This document shows positions 46,909 to 55,878 of a stretch of DNA of 64,000 nt, in pieces. Origin of the DNA: Sulfitobacter sp. SK012 (lineage in GTDB: Bacteria; Pseudomonadota; Alphaproteobacteria; Rhodobacterales; Rhodobacteraceae); NCBI RefSeq assembly GCF_003352085.1, contig NZ_CP025804.1, forward strand, positions 4,712,001 to 4,776,000. The letters run 5' to 3'. The translations under genes were made by a program, and so were the position numbers. Under the pieces are notes generated by a model. That model worked only from the letters and a program-made list of their open reading frames with translations, ran no database searches and was not told the DNA's origin. The stretch's first letter is position 1. Every line of letters begins with the position of its first letter.

Positions 46909-48321
46909 TTACCAACCGATCCCGTTGTAGTTTTGCTGTGGGTCAACTTTGGTGTTGATGCGGACCAAATCGATGACCGATTTTCCGTCTGCATCTTCGA
47001 TCGCCTTGCGGTACAAATCGTTGGAGTGGGTCACGATCAATGTGTCGGCCGCGGCCACTACATCGGCGCAATCTGCGCGCATCATTGCAGGTAGATCGGT
47101 AGCCAAAGATTGTAGACCGGCACTACCGTGGCGGACATAAGCCAGCTGGCCTGCCAAAGGCGTTTCTGGGGTAATTGCGGGGTCGTGAACTACAACTTCG
47201 ACGCCCTCAGCATGCAGCCTTGCAATCACTTCCAAGATTGGACTTTCACGCAGATCATCGGTTCCAGGTTTGAACGCTAATCCGAGCACACCAACACTCT
47301 TTGCGCCCGTTTCACGGACCATCTCAACCGCACGATCAATGTGGGTCGCGTTGGACACGCCAAGACTTTCGATCAGGGGGAGAGATACCCCTTGTTGTTT
47401 GGCGATATGTGCAACCGCGCGCACCTCTTTTGGCAAGCAAGAGCCACCAAAAGCAAAGCCGGGCTTAAGGTAATAAGGGGAGAGGTTTAGTTTCGTGTCT
47501 TGAACAAAAACGTCCATGACATCGTGGCTGTCGACACCCAAAGGTTTGCACAAACGACCAACCTCATTTGCAAAACAAACCTTCGTGGCGTGCCAAACGT
47601 TGTCGACATATTTCACCATTTCGGCAGTCTCGATCGAGGTGACAATTGGCTTTTCATCAATGGCTTCAAAGATGCGGGTCATGATGGCAGCGCTGCGGTT
47701 ATCGTTGGTGCCGATAACGGTTTTTGACGGAGCATAGAAATCTGCGACCGCTACGCCTTCACGCAGGAATTCGGGGTTGAAGCAGACACCAAAATCAACG
47801 CCGGCTTTTTTGCCGCTGATTTCTTCGATGATTGGGGCCATAAATCCCATTGTGACACCCGGTGGGATCGAACAACGCATGACCACAACGTGAAAGTCAT
47901 TTTTGCGCTTTAATCCGGCGCCAATCATGCGGGCAGCGACGTCGATATAACTGTGATCGCATCCGCCATCCGCAGCAGTTGGTGTACCCACCGAGACAAA
48001 GGTCAAATCTGTGTCAACGACAGCCTGCTCGAGGTCGTGAGTGGTGGCGATCAGGCCGTCATCGACACCTTGGCGCAGGAGCCGTTCCAAGTCGTATTCG
48101 TGAATAGGAGATTTCCCATTTGCGATGCAGGTGACTTTGGCCGGATCAATGTCTACGCCAATGACATGATGCCCCAAGTTGGAAAAACACGCGGTTGATA
48201 CAGCGCCGACATATCCAAGACCGACAACACTGATGGAGGGTTTTGTGTCTACGACGTGCAGTGGAGCCAGGGCAGTTTGACCAAATAGATGGTCGTCGAA
48301 TTGTGAGTGGATATCGAGCAT
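46909..48321 (-). CDS. algD: GDP-mannose 6-dehydrogenase
   Basis: AlgD makes GDP-mannuronate, the alginate precursor. The 470-residue protein has an N-terminal extension, the NAD loop GLGYVGA at residues 34-40, and the catalytic cysteine C295 in PGFAFGGSCLPKEVRAV. The stretch KLNLSPYYLKPGFAFGGSCL matches AlgD better than UDP-glucose dehydrogenases. AGGAA lies upstream of the ATG. A terminator separates it from manC, and an operator-like palindrome lies about 107 bases upstream, so it begins its own transcript with the RTX gene. Confidence 0.88.
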   Translation of the reverse strand: MLDIHSQFDDHLFGQTALAPLHVVDTKPSISVVGLGYVGAVSTACFSNLGHHVIGVDIDPAKVTCIANGKSPIHEYDLERLLRQGVDDGLIATTHDLEQAVVDTDLTFVSVGTPTAADGGCDHSYIDVAARMIGAGLKRKNDFHVVVMRCSIPPGVTMGFMAPIIEEISGKKAGVDFGVCFNPEFLREGVAVADFYAPSKTVIGTNDNRSAAIMTRIFEAIDEKPIVTSIETAEMVKYVDNVWHATKVCFANEVGRLCKPLGVDSHDVMDVFVQDTKLNLSPYYLKPGFAFGGSCLPKEVRAVAHIAKQQGVSLPLIESLGVSNATHIDRAVEMVRETGAKSVGVLGLAFKPGTDDLRESPILEVIARLHAEGVEVVVHDPAITPETPLAGQLAYVRHGSAGLQSLATDLPAMMRADCADVVAAADTLIVTHSNDLYRKAIEDADGKSVIDLVRINTKVDPQQNYNGIGW

Positions 48322-48420
48322 GTGTTCATTCCTAACTTGTGACTAAACACTGTATATCCGTCTGATTTTATTGATTCTATTTCACCAAAGGCTAAAAACT
48401 GCATCCTCCGTATGCATGCA

Positions 48421-48436
48421 CTATCCTTTGGCATAG
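48421..48436. promoter_or_regulatory. Alginate-locus operator copy A (upstream of algD)
   Basis: CTATCCTTTGGCATAG fits the consensus CTATNCTTTGGNATAG at all 14 fixed positions. Its centre is about 107 bases upstream of the algD start. On the algD strand the centre reads CAAA. Confidence 0.75.
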
Positions 48437-48471
48437 GGGGGCTGTCCTTGCCGTTTAGGATGGCTTTTTGC

Positions 48472-48499
48472 AAAAAAAGGCGGCGCCCGAAGGCGCCGC
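48472..48499 (-). terminator. Rho-independent terminator after manC
   Basis: On the leftward transcript GCGGCGCC, a TTCG tetraloop and GGCGCCGC are followed by a run of seven T after one C. The stem is a perfect 8 bp. It lies about 35 bases after the manC stop and splits manC from algD. Confidence 0.92.
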
Positions 48500-48533
48500 T
48501 AAAGGTGGTGTGAGAGTGCTTATTGGTCTTGGT

Positions 48534-49973
48534 TTATGCAGCTTTGTCATCGGTCCGATCACGGGCATAAATATCCTCGTAACGAACGATGTCATCTTCG
48601 CCTAGGTAGGCACCAGTTTGCACTTCAATGAGGTGCAGCGGTACTTTTCCCGGGTTTTCCAACCGGTGGGTCGCACCAAGTGGAATGTATACGGATTGGT
48701 TTTCTGAGACGAGTTTTACATCCTCATCCACGGTTACATTCGCAGATCCAGCAACCACGATCCAATGTTCGGAACGGTGTACGTGGCTTTGCAAGGAGAG
48801 GGCCGCGCCAGGATGAACAACGATCTGCTTCACCTGGAATCTCTCGCCCAAAGATAGGGTTTCAAAGTAGCCCCACGGACGGTGATCTTTGGGGAACTGC
48901 TCGGCCTGTTTTGCCTTTTCTGCTTTCAACATTTTCACTGCAGTTTTAACGCTTTCGGACTTACTCATATCCGCAACAAGTACCGCATCGCCCATCGCGA
49001 TGGCCGTGATGTTGCTCAGGCCAATTCCAACCAGTTGAACGCCGTCCGTCTCTGAGCGCAGCAAAGTGTTCTCACATTCGATCGCTGTTGTATTGCCATG
49101 CTCTACGACGCCATTCTCGTCGGCATCCCCAGTTTGCCAGACCGAAGCCCAACTGCCCAAATCAGACCAACCGCAGCTCAGCGGGATCACAGACAGCGAT
49201 TCACAGGCTTCCATGATTGCGTAGTCAATCGAGATGTCTTCGGCAGTTTTGTATGGCGTTTCATCCAAGCGGTAGAAGTCTAGATCGTGGCGGGCACCTT
49301 CGACAGAGCGGCGCACAGGCATCATCAGACGTGGGCACAACACCTCAAATGCCTCAAGGATCTCAGCGACGCGGAACATGAAGATGCCGGCGTTCCAAAG
49401 ATGACGGCGAGAAGCTAGAAACTCGTCGGCTAAGTCTTGCTCAGGCTTTTCTACAAAGGCTTTGAGCGGCTGTGCAAACGGCGCTGCGCTGCTGATGGGA
49501 TCAAATAGTTCTAGGTAGCCATAGCCTGTCTCAGCGCGATTTGGGGTTACCCCGAACGTGATCAACTTACCGGCTTCGGCGGCTTGCTCACCGGCACGTA
49601 CCGCTTGTTCGAACGCAGCCTCATCAGCAATCGCGTGGTCTGAGGGCATGACCAACATAATCGCGTTCGGCTGGTCCTGCAGGCTAAGTGCTGCGGCCAA
49701 GATTGCCGGGGCCGTATTGCGCGCTTCGGGTTCGATCATGATTGTTGGTTTGACAGCACCAGCCGTTTGAAGTTGCTCAGCCACGATAAAGCGGTAGTCG
49801 GTATTTGTGACGACGATTGGGTCTGCAATGCCGGCAGCCTGAACCCGCTTGATCGTTTGTTCAAACAGGCTGGTGTCGCCATTCAATTGCGCGAATTGTT
49901 TCGGGTAGCTTTTGCGTGACAAAGGCCAAAGGCGTGTTCCGCTGCCGCCCGCTAGAATTACTGGATAGATCAT
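48534..49973 (-). CDS. algA: Mannose-1-phosphate guanylyltransferase / mannose-6-phosphate isomerase
   Basis: A bifunctional enzyme supplying GDP-mannose to AlgD. Residues 1-340 are the nucleotidyltransferase (ILAGGSGTRLWPLSRKSYPK, then the AFVEKP loop). The C-terminal 110 residues are the type II isomerase cupin (RPWGYFETLSLGERFQVKQI, then LSLQSHVHRSEHWIVVAG). The 479-residue length is normal for AlgA/ManC. AGGAG precedes the ATG. 191 bases separate it from alg8, with a degenerate copy of the locus operator, so it may have its own promoter. Confidence 0.93.
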   Translation of the reverse strand: MIYPVILAGGSGTRLWPLSRKSYPKQFAQLNGDTSLFEQTIKRVQAAGIADPIVVTNTDYRFIVAEQLQTAGAVKPTIMIEPEARNTAPAILAAALSLQDQPNAIMLVMPSDHAIADEAAFEQAVRAGEQAAEAGKLITFGVTPNRAETGYGYLELFDPISSAAPFAQPLKAFVEKPEQDLADEFLASRRHLWNAGIFMFRVAEILEAFEVLCPRLMMPVRRSVEGARHDLDFYRLDETPYKTAEDISIDYAIMEACESLSVIPLSCGWSDLGSWASVWQTGDADENGVVEHGNTTAIECENTLLRSETDGVQLVGIGLSNITAIAMGDAVLVADMSKSESVKTAVKMLKAEKAKQAEQFPKDHRPWGYFETLSLGERFQVKQIVVHPGAALSLQSHVHRSEHWIVVAGSANVTVDEDVKLVSENQSVYIPLGATHRLENPGKVPLHLIEVQTGAYLGEDDIVRYEDIYARDRTDDKAA

Positions 49974-50101
49974 TGGTTAACTCCTAACACTCTCACATGT
50001 GACCGCACGTTCATCGATTGGCCTAACAATAAGGTTAGAGGTGTTGGAGAATTAATACGTGGCGCCACAAGGACAGTTTTGAGTCCAATGGAATGGACGA
50101 T

Positions 50102-50117
50102 GTATTCAGAAGTATAG
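50102..50117. promoter_or_regulatory. Degenerate operator copy E (upstream of manC)
   Basis: Read on the minus strand, CTATACTTCTGAATAC agrees with the consensus at 11 of 14 fixed positions. Its centre is about 136 bases upstream of the manC ATG, at a distance similar to the strong copies. It may be a weak site or coincidence. Confidence 0.35.
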
Positions 50118-50164
50118 TTTACGAAATTCGAAACAAACCATTTTAATTTCAGCATGTTACCCGC

Positions 50165-51748
50165 CTAAAATAGATATGGAAGAGACAGTAGATCTATATA
50201 GATCGCCAGCCCAATCAGGAAGCCAATCACTGTCGTGACTAGCTGGAACATAGCCATCGAATTCTTGATTTTGTCGATTGTAGCCGTACCTCCACCCGAA
50301 CTTTGGTTTCCGCGGTTTGACCATTTCTGTTTGCTTAAATGGAAGATCATATAGACCTTAACGCTCGCATTGATGATCTGGTTGAAATACAAAATGAAGG
50401 GCCAGGTGATGTCAGGTGCGCGCGCATAGCGAAACAAGAATAGGCAAAGAAACGTGCGGCTCAACACGATCCAAATCAAGCAATGAACGATGTACATTGG
50501 CTCTACAAATAGTGTGAGAATTGCCAATACTGGGCTGACCAACATCGTCCACATCGCGATGCGCTGATCTACTAAGCACCACCAAATGAATGGCTTGGCG
50601 ACAAGCGGGCCAAGGGCAATTGCGCGCGATCCATTGCGCAACATGTTACCGGACCAACGGCGAAAGTTCTGGATCATTCGACCCGTACCCGACCCTTCGA
50701 TCTGTTCGATCGTGTAGACACAGGCATCGGGTACATAGGTCATCTTGGCGCGCTTTGATAACAGGTAATACCAGGTGCTTTTGTCATCCCCGGACAAAAA
50801 CCGGAAACGCCCCCACAGCCAATGATCCAAATGATCCGCTTCGATCGTGCGGATGAACTTTTCATCGATAATGTAGCGGGCGCGAAACACGCTCATCCGG
50901 CCAGTCAGGGTCAACACCCTGTCCGACATTGCATGGCTTTGCATAGCGAGACGCCGTTGAGCGAACCGCATGGACAGCCAGCTTTGGATCCACTGAGGGC
51001 CGTAGCAAATGACTTCTTCATTGGTGGTCAGCGCTTGCAAAATAGGATCAGCGCCAAACATCGAACAAGTTTTCTCCAGCACGTCGATGCCATAGACCGC
51101 ATCACCGTCCATAAAGATTACAAGATCGTCCGGGCCGACATTTGCGCGGTTAATCGCACGCAAAATCATACCGATCGCCATGCGCTTTCCCGGTTGATTT
51201 TGGCGCAGGAAAACGATTTCTGCATCTACGTCCGCTCCATGGGTGCGCACGAAATCAGTGATTATTTCCTCGTCATATGACGATCCTGTTCCAATCCAAA
51301 GCGTTGTTGGAATCCCTTCGCGCCTGATCTGTCCGATGATGGATCCGATGACGCGTCGCGTGATTGCAGGCTCTTCAAAGTAGGTGGTCATCTGGATGTG
51401 CAAATGTCTTGGACGCCAACCAGATTGCCAAACCGCATTTGCCCGCGCCCTCATCTTGGGAAATTTGGTGCAAGAGAATATTTCGGCCCTTGCGGCGTGC
51501 GTGAACCACCAGCCAAAGCGCCAAATTCCGAGAGACCCGAGCACGAAAGTGATGTTGATCAAATCTGGGTCAAAAAAGTTATTTGGCCAAAACACCAATG
51601 CTGCAATCAGCATAGTGATCAAGACTGTGAATTGCGTAATTTTCCGAGGGGGCCATTTATCTAGCCCTTTGGGGGAAGGGCCAGCCAAACTGTGCAACCA
51701 GCCGTCCAGATGCTTTTCAAACGCATAAATCGATTTAGGTGCGTTCAT
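50165..51748 (-). CDS. alg8: Alginate polymerase glycosyltransferase Alg8
   Basis: Alg8 polymerises GDP-mannuronate in the inner membrane. The 527-residue protein has two N-terminal membrane helices, a GT2 domain with the substrate aspartates in FMDGDAVYG (about residues 212-220), the acceptor region DHLDHWLWGRFRFLSGDDKS, the QNFRRW motif at 360-365 (counterpart of QxxRW) and C-terminal membrane helices. Long stretches such as EEVICYGPQWIQSWLSMRFA mirror Pseudomonas Alg8. The ATG at 51748 lies within the last codons of alg44, so the two are translationally coupled. Confidence 0.95.
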   Translation of the reverse strand: MNAPKSIYAFEKHLDGWLHSLAGPSPKGLDKWPPRKITQFTVLITMLIAALVFWPNNFFDPDLINITFVLGSLGIWRFGWWFTHAARAEIFSCTKFPKMRARANAVWQSGWRPRHLHIQMTTYFEEPAITRRVIGSIIGQIRREGIPTTLWIGTGSSYDEEIITDFVRTHGADVDAEIVFLRQNQPGKRMAIGMILRAINRANVGPDDLVIFMDGDAVYGIDVLEKTCSMFGADPILQALTTNEEVICYGPQWIQSWLSMRFAQRRLAMQSHAMSDRVLTLTGRMSVFRARYIIDEKFIRTIEADHLDHWLWGRFRFLSGDDKSTWYYLLSKRAKMTYVPDACVYTIEQIEGSGTGRMIQNFRRWSGNMLRNGSRAIALGPLVAKPFIWWCLVDQRIAMWTMLVSPVLAILTLFVEPMYIVHCLIWIVLSRTFLCLFLFRYARAPDITWPFILYFNQIINASVKVYMIFHLSKQKWSNRGNQSSGGGTATIDKIKNSMAMFQLVTTVIGFLIGLAIYIDLLSLPYLF

Positions 51749-53159
51749 CATTATCTCCAAACCAAGACGCAAAGAAGTCACGCTTCAGACGGATGCGGGC
51801 GGGGGCGTTGCGGCGGAACCATTTACGTGTCTTTTTGATGCCTGCGTCGTCGGCCTTGATCGTGATGACCATCCCGAACTTGTCAGGTTGTGCGATATCG
51901 GTGCCGGCCTGGATGTCAGTCACTTGTCCCTGGATGCGCTTGGATTGCCCTCGAAAAACGTAAGCAACATCTGCCGTCATGCCAATGTGCACGCTCGTGG
52001 CCATACTATCATCCACCCAACCGACAGCGATCCGCGGGGTATTATCCTCAATCTCTACGACCAAGTCATCGCGGGTCACGTAGCTGCCTTTGAGCGCATA
52101 GAGACCAAACACGGTGCCATCATATTTGGCACGTACAACCAGCTCATCTGCGGCGGCTTTACGGTGGCGTAACTCACGTTTCCAACGGCGCAGATCTAGG
52201 TCGCGTTCGTTGACTGCTTCTTGGTGCGTGCTGAGCATATCGAAATGCGTCAGGGCGTTGATGTCCCGGCGGCGGTCAAAGTCATACAGCGCGCGGCGGG
52301 CAGCCTCGATACTTTCAGGGTAGATCAGCAGGTGTGGGTCATTTTTCTGCCACGGCACCCAAAGCACTTGAAACCTTACCCAAAGGGCCGCGCGCAGGCC
52401 GCTACGTTGCAATATGTGTTGTGCAAGACGGTCTTGGGCTGTGCGCAAACGACGTTCGGCCAAGAGAACCTCAGCACGCACGTCTTCTACATCGCTTTCA
52501 CGATCAGGATCTTCGATACGGGCCAGAATATCGCCGGGTTTAACCTGATCGCCAACGCTCACATTAATACGCGTGATATATCCTGATTCAGGAGCATCAT
52601 ATGTTGTGATTGGTGCCACAAAACGAGCGTGATCCAATTGAACGTGTGACAGGCGTTGCCAGATTTGGCCTCCTAGAAACAGCACCAAAAATGCTGCCGC
52701 AGCCATATAAAAGAAGGTATTCCAGATGATCCGTAGCGACCGGGGTTTGGCTTTGGCGCGCCCGGCAGTTTCTTCTTCTTCTGTTTCGCCCATTGGGACC
52801 AAATCAACCGGGGTATCGAGGCTAGAAATCATATCACCCGTCGACACCATCTGACCCGTCATTACACCCTTGTAGAACGTACCAAGTGTTTCGCGCTGGC
52901 GAACTGTCAGTTCATGAAAGGTGTAGTGCCCAGGTGTTTCCGTCTCATTCAGTCGCGCAGGAAAGGATACCTCAACGCCTTGGAAAGGTACTGACAGAAT
53001 AACGTCACCGGACATGTCGTCTTGATCAGGATCAAGCCATACTCCAGCCAAAGACCAACGGTTTGCAATAACTTTGCATCCGTTCGCTTTGTTTAAATGC
53101 AACGGCGCTGTCACCGAAAAGGACAGATCCGGCATTGGACATTCATGACGAATGTTCAT
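51735..53159 (-). CDS. alg44: Alginate co-polymerase Alg44 with a degenerate PilZ domain
   Basis: Alg44 normally binds c-di-GMP through its PilZ domain and activates Alg8. The 474-residue protein has a PilZ-like region at residues 1-120, the family stretch LGTFYKGVMTGQMVSTGDMI, a membrane helix at about 145-165 and a membrane-fusion (HlyD-like) periplasmic part (APESGYITRINVSVGDQVKP). The PilZ RxxxR motif is absent and the second motif reads RWSLAG, with an arginine in place of Asp/Asn. Length is greater than the Pseudomonas protein (about 390), mainly through a hairpin extension. Confidence 0.88.
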   Translation of the reverse strand: MNIRHECPMPDLSFSVTAPLHLNKANGCKVIANRWSLAGVWLDPDQDDMSGDVILSVPFQGVEVSFPARLNETETPGHYTFHELTVRQRETLGTFYKGVMTGQMVSTGDMISSLDTPVDLVPMGETEEEETAGRAKAKPRSLRIIWNTFFYMAAAAFLVLFLGGQIWQRLSHVQLDHARFVAPITTYDAPESGYITRINVSVGDQVKPGDILARIEDPDRESDVEDVRAEVLLAERRLRTAQDRLAQHILQRSGLRAALWVRFQVLWVPWQKNDPHLLIYPESIEAARRALYDFDRRRDINALTHFDMLSTHQEAVNERDLDLRRWKRELRHRKAAADELVVRAKYDGTVFGLYALKGSYVTRDDLVVEIEDNTPRIAVGWVDDSMATSVHIGMTADVAYVFRGQSKRIQGQVTDIQAGTDIAQPDKFGMVITIKADDAGIKKTRKWFRRNAPARIRLKRDFFASWFGDNDERT

Positions 53160-53277
53160 TGCATACTCCAGGTTAATACCGGCACGCCGGCGACTCTCAC
53201 CCTGAAATAATATCTGTTAAGATTTTGTTTTGTTGGCACGCAGGGGTTCAGTCTGCTGTGCTGGCGTATAGGGCCCG

Positions 53278-53293
53278 CTATCCCAAAGTATAG
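53278..53293. promoter_or_regulatory. Alginate-locus operator copy B (upstream of alg44)
   Basis: On the minus strand it reads CTATACTTTGGGATAG, all 14 fixed positions matching. It overlaps the last codons and stop of the hybrid kinase gene, and its centre is about 126 bases upstream of alg44. A further half site CTATAC follows six bases later on the minus strand. Orientation of the asymmetric centre is opposite to copies A, C and D relative to the gene served. Confidence 0.75.
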
Positions 53294-55869
53294 GATTTAG
53301 CTTTGAGTGCAGATTGTGTGGCCGGCCATGCTGAAACGACGTCATCTACACATTTCATTACGCGCTTTTCATCACCAGCCTTCGCGGCATGCTCCAGTTC
53401 GCGCAAGAGGTTTTGGAAATGATGAGCGCCGATCATGCCAGAAGATCCAACAGATTTGTGCGTATCAGAGGCTAAGCTTAGCATATCCCCCTGCTGCAAC
53501 AGCAAAGGGATTTGGGCAAGAAATGCGGTGATTTCAACTTCAAAACCTGAGACCAATCTCTGCAATAGATCTGATTTGAGAATTTGCTCGAGTTCAGAAA
53601 ATGTCGCTGCATCGATCAAGATAATGTCTGATGAAACAATGCTAGCTTCTTGATAGGAAGAATTTGCTTGAACGACTGACAGCAACGCTTCAATCAAAGT
53701 GGATTGAGATATCGGTTTGTTCAAAACCGTATCCATTCCCGCAGCTATGAAGCGAGCTTGCTCATCGGGAAGTGCATGCGCGGTTAATCCTAAAATCTTG
53801 GCGTTTTGGTTGGGACCAACAGTGCTTCGAATGATCTCGGTGGCATCAACTCCGTTCATGACAGGCATGCTGACATCCATCAGAATCGCTGCGTACTCTC
53901 GTATCTGCGCAAGGTCTACCGCCTCTTGGCCATTGAGAGCCTCATACACAACCATCCCATTCAACTTCAGCATTTCACAAAAAATCAGCCGGTTGATTTC
54001 GTTGTCCTCAACCAACAAGATCTCTTGACCTTCGAGCGGCGTCACGTCGACTTCATGTTCGAACCGGGTGCTTTCTTGCTGTGGTGCTTCATCCATTTCA
54101 AATGGCAGTGACACGGTAAAGCTGGAGCCTTTGCCAGCGCTACTTTGCAACGAAATCGTACCACCCATCATGTCGATTAATTGTTTGCAAATTGCTAAGC
54201 CGAGACCCGCACCAGAGGCAAATCGATCGTAAGATCGCTCTTGGGTGTAGAAACGGTCGAAAACAAATGCCTGATCCTCTGCGTGAATTCCGACACCAGT
54301 GTCGATCACAGAAAACTCCAAAGTCATCTGGCCATCTTGATCCGCAAACGTGTTCGCGCGCAATGTTACGGTGCCGTTGGAGGTAAATTTCAGAGCATTG
54401 CTGATCAGGTTGTAAGTGACCTGTCGCATCCTACGCTCGTCCAATAGGACGGCACCCTTGGGCATCTTTTCCAGTTGTAGCTCAAGCACGTTGCATTGCG
54501 CATCCGCAGTCGCTTCATTCGCAGTAACCACATCTGAGAAAAACTGTGCCAGATCAAAACTGTCTTCGACTAGTTCCATCTTTTCCGCATCCATGCGCGA
54601 CACATCCAACACATCGTTGACGTGGTGCAACAAGATGTCACCCGAGCGTTTGGCGATTTCCAGGAAACTGCGTTGTTTCTCTGTTACTTTGGAATTGCTC
54701 AAGAGTTCGAGTGTGCCAAAAATTCCATTCAAGGGTGTGCGCATTTCATGGCTCATGACAGCCAGAAAATTGGACTTCGCAGTTTCGGCGGCCAGTGCTT
54801 CGTCACGCGCCGATTTCAAATCCTGTTCGGCGGCCACGCGTTCAGTGATGTCGCGCAGATACGAGATGAAAATCGTACCCCGGTGATCTGCGGCCATGCC
54901 TATTGAAATCTCAACAGGGAATTCTTCACCAGATTTTCGCAGGCCCGTGATCTCGATCCGTCCCTTGCCAACCAGTCGCGCGTCTTGCGTCTTGTTGAAC
55001 CGTGCCATCCCAGCTGTATGGGCTGCACGCAGGTGCTTGGGAACAATCAGATCGGTCATTTCCTGCCCGACAGCTTCACTTGCCGCAAAACCGAAAACGG
55101 CTTCTGCAGCTTCGTTGAATTCCAAAATGACGCCCTCTGTGTCGGCCACAACAATAGCATCTAAGGACACATCGAATGTTGATTTAAGACGGGCATTGGC
55201 TCTCACAACGGCATCAGATGCATCTTGGTGCAAGCGATGCTGACGGACGATCACAGTTAAAACGAATGCAAGAAACAAAATAGTCGCAAGACTTACAATC
55301 GCTGCAACGAACAATAACCGAGCCAGCGATTTTCGTTCGACATCGGAAGTCTCTGAACGCAGCCCAATGCCCGTTAAAGCAATGGCATGGGCCTCCTCGC
55401 GAATTCGTTTCAGTTCATCAATTAGAGGGTCCAAGTTGGCCAAGAGCGCGGCATCAGAGCTGTCGATGATTTTCGTTAACTTCGTTAAGCATCTTTCGAG
55501 CGTTTCGAGTTGACTACTAAAAACTGCATCCGTGCGCATCTGTGCAAACACAGGCGCATCACGCAACGTACTGGTTCGGCTGTATAGATTGTCGAAACGG
55601 CGGCGGATGTCAGATACATCGGTCGTTTCGGCCTGTGCAGTGAGTAAAGCCTCGTCCATCAGAATTAAGACGTCAACTTCGACCTGCGAGAGCGTCCAAG
55701 TTAAGTTGTCGCCCGGTGCCTCGCTTAGGTCGTCCATGCGCTGGGTAATGACGATGGCCAGTCCTGCCAGCAAAAATATACCGACGAGGATGACTGCCAG
55801 CGGTACTAAACGGCGCGCCTTATCATTCTTTTCAAACAAGATCTGAGCCCTTTTAGCGCCTATGGGCAT
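53278..55869 (-). CDS. Hybrid sensor histidine kinase with PAS, receiver and Hpt domains
   Basis: An 863-residue membrane kinase: TM1 at about 21-42, a helical extracytoplasmic sensor (43-185), TM2 at 186-209, a PAS domain (225-345), HisKA with H374 in MSHEMRTPLNG, HATPase with GVGI and GAGLGLAICKQ, a receiver with phospho-acceptor D665 (LMDVSMPVMNG), and a C-terminal Hpt with H804 in HKSVGSSGMIGA. The layout suits a phosphorelay that needs a separate DNA-binding regulator. It follows the SUOX-like gene by 9 bases and sits inside the alginate cluster. Confidence 0.93.
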   Translation of the reverse strand: MPIGAKRAQILFEKNDKARRLVPLAVILVGIFLLAGLAIVITQRMDDLSEAPGDNLTWTLSQVEVDVLILMDEALLTAQAETTDVSDIRRRFDNLYSRTSTLRDAPVFAQMRTDAVFSSQLETLERCLTKLTKIIDSSDAALLANLDPLIDELKRIREEAHAIALTGIGLRSETSDVERKSLARLLFVAAIVSLATILFLAFVLTVIVRQHRLHQDASDAVVRANARLKSTFDVSLDAIVVADTEGVILEFNEAAEAVFGFAASEAVGQEMTDLIVPKHLRAAHTAGMARFNKTQDARLVGKGRIEITGLRKSGEEFPVEISIGMAADHRGTIFISYLRDITERVAAEQDLKSARDEALAAETAKSNFLAVMSHEMRTPLNGIFGTLELLSNSKVTEKQRSFLEIAKRSGDILLHHVNDVLDVSRMDAEKMELVEDSFDLAQFFSDVVTANEATADAQCNVLELQLEKMPKGAVLLDERRMRQVTYNLISNALKFTSNGTVTLRANTFADQDGQMTLEFSVIDTGVGIHAEDQAFVFDRFYTQERSYDRFASGAGLGLAICKQLIDMMGGTISLQSSAGKGSSFTVSLPFEMDEAPQQESTRFEHEVDVTPLEGQEILLVEDNEINRLIFCEMLKLNGMVVYEALNGQEAVDLAQIREYAAILMDVSMPVMNGVDATEIIRSTVGPNQNAKILGLTAHALPDEQARFIAAGMDTVLNKPISQSTLIEALLSVVQANSSYQEASIVSSDIILIDAATFSELEQILKSDLLQRLVSGFEVEITAFLAQIPLLLQQGDMLSLASDTHKSVGSSGMIGAHHFQNLLRELEHAAKAGDEKRVMKCVDDVVSAWPATQSALKAKSYTLG

Positions 55870-55878
55870 TGTGATGCC

